Shown here: positions 9,401 to 20,199 of the stretch, piece by piece
How the letters are laid out: the number at the start of each line of letters is the position of its first letter
Numbering within the stretch: the first letter of the stretch is position 1
DNA from: Acanthamoeba lenticulata
Taxonomy: Eukaryota; Discosea; Longamoebia; Acanthamoebidae
Direction: 5' to 3'
NCBI GenBank assembly: GCA_002179805.1
Contig: NAVB01003446.1
Coordinates: forward strand, 1-25,320
Length of the DNA: 25,320 bases
Position numbers and translations under genes: made by a program
Notes under the pieces: generated by a model
Databases searched by the model: none
Seen by the model: only the letters and a program-made list of their open reading frames with translations
What the model was told of the DNA's origin: nothing

Positions 9401-11107
9401 TGGATGATGTAGAGGCACAGCTTGGCCTTGTCGTAGTGGGTGTCCAGGGCGGCCCCCTGCTGGTTCTGCACGTAGTCGCTGCCCATGTGGGCCTGGCACA
9501 GCACCCGCTCCAGGTGCTGCCACTGGACCCGGAATATGTGGCTCTCCTCCACCTCGACGCTGTCGCCCGCCTCGGCGCCGCCCTCGGCGTCGCTAGAGTC
9601 GCTGCTGTAGCGGTCGCCCGCGCTATCGTACAGATCTTCCGGCTGCGGCGCTGGTGCGGTCACGGTCGCCTTGCCCTTGGCCCGCCGCCGCGCGTCCTTG
9701 CGGGCCACGTCGATGGCGTCAGTCCACATCTGCCGCTGGCGCGCGTCGGGCACCAGGGCCGAGAGGACTGCCTCGTCGAGTGCGGCGCACAGGTCTTCAA
9801 TGTGGGGCCGGCGCCTGGGGTCGGTGCTCAGGCAGAGCTCCACGACTTGCTCGAATCGTTTCCTGCTCTCCGGCCCGAGCTTGTCGTGCGCCTCCTCCTG
9901 TGGCAAAGCGCGTGGTATGAGTAAGATGTATGAAGGCGAGTGCGCTCAGGACGATCATAGTACGTACGTCAAGCAGGTGCCATGGGGGCCTGAACGACGA
10001 ATCGCGGAACTTATCCTGGAACTCGGCCTTGGTGCCGCCAAAGAATTTGCCAATCCGGCTCATCAAGAGCAGCTCCAAACACACGACGCCTATTGTCAGC
10101 ACCAACACGAGGTCTCCGATGGTGAGACCTGGCCAAGCGCACTCGATCGTGTATGCGTAACGAGCTAGCTCGTACCAAAGGCGTAAATGTCGGCCGACGG
10201 CACGAGCGCCGGGTCCATGGCTTGGCCCTTGGCGGCCGCGGCCCGGGCCTCTGGTGGCGAGTAAAACATGGATGGATGCTTGCCGGTGATGTGGGCCTGC
10301 AGGTAGTCGTCCAACTTGGAGTGCTGGCTCACGAGCTTGACCTTGATGCTGGATAGCGTGAGGTTGCCATGCCCCAGCCCGGCATGGTGGAGAGCGCGTA
10401 GGGCCTGCGCGCATTCCCACATGATCTGCAAGCGGATGTAGAGCGGCAGGTGAAGCTCTCCCCGCTGATGGGCATCGAAGAGGATCTTGAGCCCCACCGC
10501 AGCATGCAGATGTTCGCGCACGAGCAGGATTGCACTTCCGTCGTCGCCCTCACCCTGCTGCAGTGTTGAGTAGCTCGCGAGGCTGTCACATGGCGATTCT
10601 CTTGATTGTGCAACACGTGCGACGCATTAATTAAGGTGCGGCGACGGACAATGCCAGATTGAGGTCGGATACGTACGAGAGAACGCGAAGGCGCTCCTGC
10701 AGGCTAGAGATGAGTGACTCGTCGCCGGCGGTCTTGGGCCCCGCGGGGCAGCGCTTGACGTCGACCAGGCAGGGCCCGCACACGGCCCGCCGCATTTGCC
10801 ATTTGCGTTGATCCTTCTCTCGTTGCGCGCTCAGAAGCCTGGCCACGCACTCGTCGTGCACATGGTGGCGAGGGTCGTGCCCCCCACCGAGGCTGTATCG
10901 CAGTTGCTTGCTGGAGGGCTCATGTGCGGGTTCAGACCCATCTTTGTCGGTGTGCGCCTTGTTGGCATCCGCCCAGCCGTTGCGTAGGGAGTAGTCGTGA
11001 AGCAGCTCGCGGAGGTCGGCACGCACCTCGGCGTCGGCAGTGTCGCGGTGTGCGTCGTCCACAGACGAGGTAAGCCAGTAGAGTGCGTCATTCTTGCGGT
11101 TATACAT
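3470..11107 (-). CDS. Phospholipase D with N-terminal pseudokinase, SH2-like and PH-like domains (~2158 aa)
   Basis: Predicted to hydrolyse phosphatidylcholine to phosphatidic acid. Fifteen exons (11107-10677, 10600-10176, 10089-9968, 9897-9390, 9318-9201, 9153-8965, 8869-8731, 8619-7930, 7856-7694, 7608-7465, 7383-7199, 7106-7011, 6925-6809, 6702-6615, 6531-3470) sum to 6477 nt and join in frame without a stop. Order by residue: charged N-terminus 1-100; kinase-like domain ~105-370, with VDVK but HGN for HRD and no clear DFG; SH2-like ~598-727, with GTFFVHFS; PH-like ~823-928; then PLD. The first HKD is His1056-x-Lys1058-x4-Asp1063 (HHQKSVVVD). The second is His1765/Lys1767/Asp1772 (HSKLMIID), with IENQYFIS before it. 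The C-terminus (VRGHLVQYPLRYL) matches PLD1-type enzymes; no PX domain is seen. An in-frame TAG two codons upstream supports the start at 11107. A split into two genes is possible but nothing in the frames suggests it. Confidence 0.85.
3800..4310 (-). other. Lys/Glu-rich charged segment in the C-terminal part of the phospholipase D
   Basis: About 170 residues of mostly Lys, Glu, Arg, Asp, Ser and Gln interrupt the PLD C-terminal region. The segment sits after the second HKD block and before the conserved tail that starts near VHVICDPLSDEAVQLW. It begins with KKKDKKKKDKSRKSLRG and includes Ser/Glu clusters. It is probably a long charged helix or coiled coil, possibly binding membrane or cytoskeleton. 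Composition is seen directly; the role is inference. Confidence 0.65.
5190..6240 (-). other. Low-complexity insert separating the two HKD halves of the phospholipase D
   Basis: Within the long last exon, about 350 residues lie between the first PLD half (ending around RWNHHL) and the second half. The stretch starts Arg-rich. It then carries a helical Glu/Arg/Gln segment, a run of six Lys, a run of five Asp, a His/Asp/Asn tract (HHHNHDQDHDHD) and another charged helix. The two HKD histidines end up 709 residues apart, against roughly 430 in human PLD1. The loop between PLD halves varies in length in this family; the size and mixed-charge composition here are unusual. Function unknown. Confidence 0.75.
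8708..8718. repeat. Run of 11 G inside a phospholipase D intron
   Basis: An uninterrupted run of eleven G on the plus strand lies in the intron 8730-8620 of the minus-strand gene, where it reads as a C run shortly after the 5' splice site. A second G-rich patch lies in the neighbouring intron near 8948-8959. These are simple pyrimidine-rich intron sequences on the coding strand and may be prone to sequencing error, without effect on the frame. Confidence 0.8.
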
Positions 11108-11767
11108 CCACTAGCTGGACGCTGCAGAGTTCTACTTTCGGTTGGCTGCAAGGGGGGCTGCGGGATGAACGTTTATGATGATTTACTTTATGGAGGGAAT
11201 TCGTGGTTATTGGCTTTGCCCAAACTGGTAACAGATAGAAGAGGACGTAAGGGAGCACACGAACTCATCTCTTGCGACAGGCACGAACTTAGTGCGATTT
11301 GTCGGAAATTCACCCTGAATGGCTTTTGATCTCGTCATCTTGCTCGCATCCCAAAGGAATTCCCAACTGTGCCTTCAAACTCCTGACACATGTCTCGCTC
11401 AGGAAGAAGGTGAACTCAAGGTTATTCTTTGTTCGTCTGCCGGCAGTGCGTTTCATCTTGTTGGCGCCGAGGCGGTCGCCAAGTGCAGTCATACTTTACA
11501 TTCCATGATCAAAAAGGTCGCGGGGTGCAAGTGAAATGTAGACGAAAGTGACATTTGCTTCCCCCAACGGTTGCATAGAAGCCGGGCGTGCAAGAACACC
11601 ACGAAGTGCCCAGCTCCCGTCACCAAGAGTAGTGAATTCACCACGTCTGGTTGGTCTCCGCGGACGCTCTGGGTTCCTGATCAAGCTACTACCGAGGACC
11701 TTATTCCCGGACAGTTTCGGTTCGCAACCCCGCATAACGCTACGTACACCCACACGAAGTGAGAACA
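11108..11767. other. Divergent intergenic spacer between the phospholipase D and LRR-phosphatase genes
   Basis: About 660 bases lie between two divergent starts and should hold both promoters. Short open frames (for example 11319-11534 on plus and 11496-11807 on minus) have no recognisable domain or splice support, and I do not call them. No RNA gene, transposon or long repeat was seen. Confidence 0.55.
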
Positions 11768-13975
11768 ATGCGGGTCTGCGCGGCCGACCGCCTTGAAGCG
11801 AACGCAAGGGAACAAGACCCCAAGCTCTCTTTAGCCAAATGCCAGCTTACGGCCGTGCCTTTGGACGTGCTGCGTCTCGCGCACGAGGTGGAGGCGCTCG
11901 ACCTCTCCGCCAACAAGTTGAAGCACTTCTGCTTCTCCGAAGAGGAGGGGGGCTCGTTGGTGGTGTGTGCGGACGGGCCGGAGGAGCAAAGTGAGCCGCT
12001 TCCACCCGTTGAAGCACGGTTGCGAAAGATGGCAGCCGGCGTAAAGGAGCTCAACCTTTCCCTCAACAAGTTGCAAGGCGAGATGGAAGCATTCGCTCAG
12101 TTGCGCATCTGGACAGGGTTGAATCGCCTCGACCTCTCGGGAAATGGGCTAAAACGCCTGTACGCCAAATCGTTCCACAAAAATCTTTTTGATTTCTCTC
12201 TCCATTCAATTTCGCTTGTGGCTCCCCAAACTCATTAATGGGGGTGCAGTCCGCCCGGCTTCTGGGACGTGCTCGCAAATGGGCTTACGGAGCTCAAACT
12301 GTCGTACAACTGCCTCTCTGAGCTCCCGGAGCCGCTGATCGTCAACCACAATGGGGACGAAGAGGGCAAGACCCTGCAGCCAACGTTGCCACCTTCGTCC
12401 ATCACGTCGTTGCACGTGAACTGCAACAACCTCAAGACCTTGCCCGACATGCTGCCCCGCCACTGCCCTGGCCTCACGCACCTGTTCGGCAGCGACAACG
12501 CGCTCAAAGCCCTCCCGGCCTCCTTCGCTGCATTCAGCCAACTGCGGCACCTCGACCTCTCGGGCAACCGCATCACCACTCTTCCAACCACCGACGAGTT
12601 CTACGACAACTTGGCCGGGACTCTTGTCTACCTGGGTCTCAAGGACAACATGCTCACCACGCTGCCACAGATGCTGTCGCGCTTGACATCCCTCGAGGTA
12701 CTCGACCTGCGAAAGAACCGGATCGACTCCATCCCAGGTCCCGAGAGCCTCGACATTCCCAATTTGCGTGTACTCGACCTTTCGTGCAATAGGCTAACCC
12801 ACCTAGAGCTCTCGGGTAGGACAAAAGCAATCACAGCGTCCTCGATTGGTGGCTGGAACTTACCCTTGCCTCTGTTCTTTCGCTTATTCAGAGCGACTGA
12901 CACAGCTCGACACTCTTCGCGTGGAGCACAACCGACTCAAGAGTCTGCCCTCGGCCATGTACGACGCTATGCTTTTGAAGGAAATTGATGGTCAAAATTG
13001 GACCTTACCTTCGGATGTACAGTCAATACTTCCGATCGCTGCTTCGACTTTACGCACACGACAACAAGCTGGAGCGATTACCCGACGGAATCACGCAGCT
13101 TACGCAGATCCAAGAGCTCGACATTGGCCGCAACCTTTTGATCAACGTGCCAAAGGAGCTGGACGACCTTAAGCGGCAGCCCACGATGCACTACTATCGG
13201 TACGTCTCGCTGCCAAGCTGAGCTGTTCTCACGCTGTAGAGTGAACTCACAAAAGACATCACGGCGTCAATTTCCTTGCAGAAAGTCACTGCCGGACGAG
13301 GTCATTCCGGGTCTCTACATTGGCGGCGCTGATAGTGCCGCCAACTTGGAGTCGCTGCGCCACCGCAACGTGAAGCTCGTCGTGCAGCTGGTGGTTGAGA
13401 GCGAGGAGCACTTCCCCGAGCACTTCTCCTACCTCACCTACAAAATCGCGGACCATCCAACATCGGTTCGTTGATGCTCTGAACTGTCCAAAGCCATTTG
13501 CTTTGTTGCGCTGACGCCCGTCAACACACACAGGACCTGTCCCGTTACTTTGCCACGTGCAACAAGCGCATCGCAGAAGCCTTGGCGGAGGGGAACGGAG
13601 CACTTGTACATTGGTACCAACCACCCCCAGTTTTCTTGCAGAAGCGCTTGGCTCAACTCCTGGCGATCTCCTATCACGCCGTCGCTCATCCACGCGTTGT
13701 GTCATGTCCTCTCTTCACCAGTGTGGCGGGGATATCCCGAAGTGCCACGATCGTGATCGCCTTCCTGATGAATCACTTGAAGATTTCCTGTGACCGAGCC
13801 ATGGACATGCTGCGCCAAGCGCGACCAGCCATTTGTCCCAATCCTGGTATCCTCTTCCGTTTCGCGTTGTTCAGCCTTTTTGGCTGCGTGAACCACCTCA
13901 CTCACCACCTTGCGTGCCGCAGGTTTCTTGGCCCAGCTGAAGGAGTACGAGCGGCTGCAGATCTGCAGCCCATAG
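11768..13975 (+). CDS. Leucine-rich-repeat dual-specificity phosphatase (MPL-like)
   Basis: Eight exons (11768-12159, 12250-12815, 12892-12958, 13023-13199, 13282-13465, 13534-13613, 13722-13846, 13923-13975) give 547 residues. Residues ~20-395 carry leucine-rich repeats of the LxxLxLxxNxLxxLP type, for example LRHLDLSGNRITTLP. Residues ~402-547 form a dual-specificity phosphatase: a start like VIPGLYIGGADSAANLESL, a likely general-acid Asp458 in IADHP, and the active-site loop HCVAGISRSAT with Cys489 and Arg495. The C-terminus reads NPGFLAQLKEYE, as expected for the family. It should dephosphorylate phosphotyrosine and phosphothreonine, perhaps on a MAP kinase; amoebozoa have MAP kinase phosphatases with this LRR-DSP layout. 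Exon 3 ends at 12958 because only that donor gives an unbroken repeat (LPSAIQYFRSLLRLYAHDN). The start is the first ATG in frame. Catalytic residues look intact. Confidence 0.93.
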
Positions 13976-14000
13976 GACCACACGATTGAATGTCCTCCCG

Positions 14001-14010
14001 TGTATATACA
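14001..14010. promoter_or_regulatory. Candidate TATA-like element ahead of the saposin gene
   Basis: The palindrome tgtatataca stands out in the 211-base spacer between the phosphatase stop (13975) and the saposin ATG (14187). It could be a TATA box for the saposin gene or part of the 3' region of the gene before it. Only the sequence is seen; no transcription start is known. Confidence 0.25.
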
Positions 14011-14186
14011 AACGTTTCACGAATAGAAAACAAAACACGAGTTGCAATCCATGTTGTGGTTCTCGAAAGGTCGTGTGCGTGGACCGGTGCCCAGCACGAT
14101 TGAAATTTCGACGGGCACACCACACAAAAGAGAGACGGAGACGGACAGATTCAATTGATTCAGTTCTACTTCACACACAACACAAA

Positions 14187-14934
14187 ATGCAATCGCGCAT
14201 CTTGGGCGTCTTGTTGCTCGCAATTTGCTTCGTGGCCACCTGCTCAGCGGAGGCGCCGAAGAAGAAAGAAGGCCTGTCTGTGCCCTGTCAGACATGCAAC
14301 TTTTTGGTCGGCTCCATCGAAGACATGGTCGCCCGTAACCAGTCGGTGTTCGAAATCACTAAGGCGTGCATGGCCTTGTGCAACTTCATCCCGGGCGACA
14401 TGAGCGAGGCCTGCCAAGGCTTCGTCACGTACTACGTGCCCTTCATTATTGCTTACGTTAGGCAGACCGATAACCCTGGTACGCCCCCTCCCACATCGAT
14501 TCATTCAACAAAAGGTTTGCATCTCAATTAGTCAACCCTCCTGTGCAGAGGTTGTCTGTGCCGAGATTGGCGTGTGCCCAGCCAACGGTTCTGTTCCCCT
14601 GGTCGTCGCGAGCAAGAAGGGCGCCGCGGCCACTGAGGAGTGCACTCTCTGCGAGGTTATCGCCGGCTTCACCCAGAGCTACTTATACGCCAACAGCACC
14701 GAGCAGGACATTGAAATGGCTCTCGACGCTCTGTGTAGCCTCCTCCCTGACTCGGCCCAGTGCACTGATATGGTCAACAAGTACCTCGCCGCCATTTACA
14801 TGTTCCTCAGGTACGTTCGGCGCTCCTCTGCTTGCCAGTCCGTGACGTCTCATTCTAAGTCTTTTGATGAACCTGAAAGGTCCTACGCCAACCCGCACCT
14901 GGTGTGTGCCGAGCTCACTCTCTGCCCTCAGTAA
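14187..14934 (+). CDS. Secreted protein with two saposin-B domains
   Basis: Three exons (14187-14478, 14549-14810, 14880-14934) give 202 residues. The N-terminus is a clear signal peptide: Met, one Arg, a hydrophobic core (ILGVLLLAICFVA), then a small-residue cleavage region (CSAEA). Two saposin-B units follow, each with the six-cysteine pattern C-x2-C ... C ... C ... C-x5-C. Unit 1 runs from VPCQTC to CAEIGVC and unit 2 from ECTLC to CAELTLC. Saposin-B folds bind or disturb lipids, in lysosomes as enzyme cofactors or as membrane-active effectors of phagocytes. Which role applies here cannot be told from sequence. The start at 14187 is chosen because the signal peptide begins there; the frame stays open upstream but has no ATG of its own and looks like untranslated leader. 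No transmembrane segment beyond the signal is evident. Confidence 0.9.
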
Positions 14935-15230
14935 AACAAGAAGTGGTGTCAAGGTGGCCTCGGTAAACAGTCAGGAGGCCAAGCACACCAATTTTGTGTA
15001 TTTGCGATTTTTGTCCAATATAGTTCACATTCTTACGCAACAAGCGGGAGAAAATCTCGAAAGCGGGACGTGAAGTAAACAAGAAGAAGGGTCTTCGGCC
15101 GACGTGGCCCAGCATTCACTCGTGCACTTGAGGCGAAGTGGGCAGCAGGAGAAGTGAGTTGCGAAGGGGTGTCGTAGAAGGATAAACTGACGAGCTTGGT
15201 GGTGAGGTGGAGGGCGCGTGGACTCGCGAG

Positions 15231-18200
15231 ATGGAAATGGGACATGGAGGGGAATTGGAAGCAGTAGATATTGATGACTTCAACCTGTGGTTCCTTCGTC
15301 ATTTCCCCAAGGTACAAATCACTTCTCTTTTCAATGTTTGCAAGCTAAATGCACGTGCACAAAAATCTATCTCTTGCAGGTCTCCCTGAGGGCGTGCAAC
15401 GACCATGCTGTGCGCATGTCACACAACCTGAAGAACCGGCGTCATGGCATTTTCAAAGCACGCAGCGCCTACACGCCCTTCGAGAACCAGCTTGGCGAGG
15501 TGCCACACCCTTGCCGCCGTTGCCAGCGAGTCTCTCATCTTGGCCGGCTGTGCAGCTGCAGCCTCTCTTTTGCTTTCGGGTTGACGTGTGATATGCCCGT
15601 GTTGTGTCGTGCTGTTGCGTCGTGTCTCGTACACCACAGGAGTTCAAGCCCGTTTGGGAGGGTAGTCGCATTGCACTGTTCAACCTCTCCAACCGGTGCT
15701 TCGTCTCTGCCACCAAGGATGGCCAGCTTCTCTCGGACTGCAACACCTCTTCACCCGGTACCGTGTTTTCCACTCACGTCTAGTCTCTTCATCCTCAACT
15801 GACAACCCGGGCGCAGGGCCGCATGAACTGTTTGACGTCGAGAGCAAGGATCAGTTGGTCGCCTTTCGGAGCGCGCACGGGACCTACATCGGGCTCGAGA
15901 GCGGCGGCGAGAAGCTCGTCTGCTCGTCACGAAACGTCGGGCCGTCGGAGCTCTTTCAGATTCGGCTCCGGGCCTACATCCAGGCCCACAACGGCCACTA
16001 CGTGGCGGCGGAGCGCAACCACGGGCTCGTCGCCCAGCGGTTCAGGCCGGGACTCACGCGGCCCGATAGCGTCGTGCTCGAGGTGGGCGCCGCACACTGC
16101 AGCTTTCGCTCGCAGTCCAACCGGTATTGGGTGGCCGAGAGCAACGGCAACCTGTCGGCCGCCACGCCAGCGAGCAGCAACCGCAAGAGCACGCGCGAGG
16201 AGTTCAAGCTCGAAGGCTTTCGCTCGGCGCTGCTCGAGCCAGACCAGGTCTACTTTGCCATTCGCACCACGCACGACACCTTTGTTGTCGCCGAAGACGA
16301 CAAGCTCCTCACCGGTAACTTTTTTCTTTTTCGTCGTTATCATTCCATGTCATGCCTCACCTGGCTGACCAGATTGTCATTTGTTTGTTGTTCATGATGA
16401 CAGTGTCGCACGACGCCATCGTCAAGAATGTGGCGATGGCTGCGCGGACTGGGACCTGCTTCACCGAGCACCTCTTTGAGATCCTGTCGCAGCCGGCCCA
16501 ACATCCGTTTTCGCTCAGCAGCTCCGGTTCGTCCTCGTCGTCCTTGTCTCCGCGGTCTTCGTCATCATCGTCGTTGCTGTACTCTTCATCATCATCGTCG
16601 GCGACGACATCGCCCACCTCCGAGTGCGGCCGGTCGGCCACGTTTTCGTGGACCAAGCAGACGTTCCCGCCGCATGGACTCGGCTCGAGCAGCGGCTGTG
16701 CGCACACGCGACGCGAACGCTCAGTGACGCCGACGACGCCAACAACGACGACGACCACGGCCGAGAATACCACTGCCAGCCCTGGTGGGGGCACGAGCGA
16801 CGATGCCAGTCCGACCACGTCCCCGTCTCACGACGATAGCCTCCGTCGCCTCGGCGCCCGAATCCGCCAACACGTCGATCGCAAACTGCACCGCAACCGA
16901 GAGCAGCAACAGCAACAGCCGCGCGAGGGCGAGGGCCACGCAAGCACGGCCAAGCAAGGCAGCTCCAACGTGTTCCCGCACCGAAGCAAGAGCCTGTCGG
17001 ACGGCCTTGAGCGAACCGGCGGGAGCGCCGGGCGAGGAGGCAACAACACCAACAACACCAACAGAGACCTCCTCGAGCCGGGCGATCACCATCAGCTCCA
17101 TCGGACCAACACAGACCCTGCGGCCGTCGAGCGGCGCGTGGCGGCCAAATCCACTGACAATTTGCCCTTCTACGAGCGCCGACGGCGGCAGCAGCAACAG
17201 CAGCAGATGGCCACCAGTGGCAGTGGCAGCAGCGGCAGCGGGAGTGGCGTGGTGACGCGAGCCGGGACAGGGAGCCAGAGCGACCTCGAGCGCATGGAAG
17301 TGTTTGTCAATGATGACGACGACGACTACAATGGAGGCGAAGAAGAAGATGCTGATGTCGATACCGAGGACATCGAGGACGGGTGGCAGGAGATCACCGA
17401 CGGCTCGAGCGACGAGTTGGGTTACTGCGAGGCCTACATGCGCGCTCGGGGACGCGATGCCAAGTCTCCGGTAGCGTCCGCCAAGACAACAACGACGACA
17501 ACGACGCCCAGCAAGCTGCAGCCTGGCTCCGACGCCGAGCAAGGCATGGGCGAGTGGATGATCGACCCGCGCGACCTCCAGTTCTCGGACCGCGTCCTGG
17601 GCAAGGGCTTCTTTGGCGAGGTCAAGAAGGGTACGTGCGGCCCAGTCCCGATTTCAGCCCTCACTTACACACATACGATGGGCGTCGTTCACAGGGCGGT
17701 GGCGTGGGACACCCGTGGCGGTAAAGGTGATCTATCGCGAGCTCTTCCGTAGCAAGTCCGAGGAACAGCTGTTCAACAAGGAAGTCTGCATGTTGCGCTC
17801 CCTCCACCACCCGCACATCATCCAGTGCGCACCCCTCCCCTTCCCCAGTCCCCTCCATTTTCAAGCCGCAGCATTGGTTGACGCGAACGTCGGCACATTG
17901 GGGGGACGACAGGTTCTTGGGCGTGTGCCTGATCAAGGAGAAGCGCCAGCGATGCATCGTCACCGAGCTGATGGAAAAAGGTGCTGCCACCCTTCTCTCC
18001 CCTCTTTCTTTGACCGTGCACCTTGGCAAACGCCTCATCTTATGATCGCCACTACGATGGACAGGCTCCCTGCACGATATCCTCTGCAACGAGCCCACCT
18101 TCTTCAAGGATCCATTCCTCCGCGTGCGCATTGCACGCGATATTGCCAAGGGTATAATTTTTACAAATTGGATTATTTATCTAGATAATGGCTAACTCGC

Positions 18201-20199
18201 CATCCAATCGTGGCAATCATGCAGGCATGTGCTATCTGCACATGGCCGACCCGCCCACCCTTCACCGCGACTTAAGCTCGAAGAACATTCTCGTACGGCG
18301 CCTCTGCACATGCGTTCCTTTCCGCTCATAGCGCGACGCTGACAACGCGTCCATCTGTGTGTGCATGTATGTGGGGCGTGTTGCAGCTCGACCGGTTCCT
18401 ACGCGCCAAGATCGCCGATTTTGGCTTGAGCAGACTCAAGGAGGAGAACGGCGTCTTCACGCAGGGCTGCGGCGCTCTGGCCTTCATGGTGCGTGCCCCC
18501 TCACCCTCTTTGCTTCCGCCTCTGCAATCATGTGGACGTCCACGGTCTCTGGGCTGACCGGCGAATTCTTGATGATGTACATTAGGCGCCCGAAGTGTAC
18601 AGGGGCGAGACCTACAGCGAGAAGGCCGACGTCTACTCCTACGCCATCGTATGCGTCTTCATCCCCCCCTTCCTTCTCTTATGCTCGGCGAAGTCATGAT
18701 GTCTGACTGACCTCCCTGGGTTGTTCAGATATTATGGGAGATGTGGAACAATGGCAAGTACGCGCACGAAGCGGCGCGGATGGACCAGCTCGCCTACGCC
18801 GCGGAGTGCGCCCTCCGCGACTATCGACCAGCGGTGCGCGTCCGTCCTTGTTGACCAGCTAAAGGACCCCTTTTCTGGTGCGGAGACTGACTACCCTTGG
18901 TCCGATACAGCTGTCGGACGAGATCCCCGAGGCGTGGCAGCAGCTCATCAGCCTCTGCTGGCACAAACACGCGGCGTCCCGGCCGTCCTTCTCCCAAATC
19001 CTCGGTCTCCTCAAGCAGCTCAAGCGCATCACGCGAGGTTCGTCCTCTCACCTGCGATCGGCATCATGATGATGACGTGCTGGTGATCGCTCACAATGCG
19101 GCCTCAGCGCGCATGGCAGGGGGCTCGGGGGTGGAATACCTGGACCTGGGCGACTACTTGGCCACGTCTCTGCTGCTGGAGGAAGCTGAAAACGGCAACA
19201 GCAGCAACAGCAACAGTAACGGAAGCAACGGCAGCAATGGCGGCCGCCGCACCGGTGAGCAGCCTGGCGATGCCGCTCACGCGTCAGCGACGGCCTCGCG
19301 CAAGGGCCCCAGCACGAGCGGGGCAAAGAACCGAACGACGGCGACAACGAATAAGAATGGAGAACAGGCGAAGAGTAACAAGAAGAGCGAGGCCGACGTC
19401 GAATACGCCGATGAAGAGGGCTACTGGAGCGAGCACAAGGTGGACAAGCAGCTGCAGCGGGCCACAAAGACGTCGTCGACGTCGTCCACATGCGCACGCG
19501 CAGGAGGCGCGCGGCGACGGCCCCTCGGGATGCGGCGCGTGAGCCGGGGCGGCAACAGCGGCGGCGGCGGCAGCAGCAGCAGCGGAGGGCGCAGCGGAGG
19601 CTCGCTGGTGAACTACGTGGACCAGGCCGGGCCCCTGCCGCCGCCTTCCGCGACGAGTGACGACATCGCCTTTGCCGCCGTCGCCACGGAGGGCGAAGAG
19701 GATGCGGACGATCAGCTAGAGCAGCTGATGCTTCTTCATCGCGAGGCCCATTTTCGAACATATTTGGACGTCGGAGACGACGATCACCACGCCTTGGAGG
19801 GAGACGATCAAGCTTCCGAGCACCGCGCCATGGAAGCTGAAGAGGGAGAAGAGGAAGAAGAAGAAGAGGAGGACGAAGAAAAGGAAAAGAGGGACGAGGA
19901 GGATGAAGCAGAGGTCGCGAATGCTGGCAATGTACAGGCGGAGCACAGCTTGAGCTCCGGCTCACACAACTACGCAGTCTCACTCAAGGTATGTTCTCTC
20001 TTCCTCGTCATCCCCTTGACGATTTGGGGCTGACTTCCTACCTCTTGTGTAGGACGAGACGGTGTATGAGGACGTCGATTTTCTTGTCAGACGATCTTCT
20101 TCTCAACCAGCGCCAGCCAGCGGCACGGCGACCCGATCGGACAACGAGAGCTGGCTTCTCCTCACCCTCAAGAAAAAGAGCAGCAAGACCAGCGCCTGA
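15231..20199 (+). CDS. TKL-like protein kinase with N-terminal fascin-like beta-trefoil repeats (1273 aa)
   Basis: Fifteen exons (15231-15311, 15380-15499, 15640-15757, 15817-16314, 16404-17630, 17695-17824, 17913-17980, 18065-18151, 18225-18292, 18387-18488, 18586-18648, 18729-18833, 18911-19037, 19108-19988, 20053-20199) join in frame. Residues ~70-300 show at least five repeats with the fascin/beta-trefoil look, such as AFRSAHGTYIGLESGGEKL and AYIQAHNGHYVAAE. Residues ~300-650 are Ser/Thr/Gln/Asn-rich and disordered. The kinase domain (~656-931) is complete: GKGFFGEV, VAVK with Lys692, HRDLSSKN with Asp792 and Asn797, DFG at 810-812, APE at 834-836. It should be active; the HRDLSSKN wording and the C-lobe suggest the TKL group. 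The tail is low complexity, ending in a Glu/Asp run and DETVYEDVDF. The fascin part may tether the kinase to actin (inference). The first ATG in frame is at 15231; Met at 15237 is an alternative. Confidence 0.88.
16500..17520 (+). other. Low-complexity linker of the fascin-kinase protein
   Basis: Between the beta-trefoil repeats and the kinase, about 340 residues are dominated by Ser runs (near 16515-16600), Thr runs (16730-16770), Gln tracts (near 16900-16920 and 17190-17207), Gly/Ser repeats (17215-17250) and an acidic patch (17310-17400). The DNA shows matching trinucleotide-like tracts. It is probably disordered and variable in length between strains. Confidence 0.75.

Noticed and set aside
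11319..11534. Short plus-strand frame of 71 residues between the divergent PLD and LRR-phosphatase genes
   Set aside because: No recognisable domain; it lies in the expected promoter region of two genes and has no supporting signal.
11717..11740. T-arm-like cggttcgcaacc in the LRR-phosphatase leader
   Set aside because: Only a short stem; no acceptor, D or anticodon arms are found at the right distances.
13986..14186. Upstream extension of the saposin frame
   Set aside because: The frame is open but begins at a non-ATG codon, is AT-rich and would bury the signal peptide that starts at 14187.
19048..19983. A 311-residue open frame on the minus strand opposite the kinase C-terminal tail
   Set aside because: Arg/Pro/Leu/Cys-rich shadow of the low-complexity acidic tail; no start context or domain.
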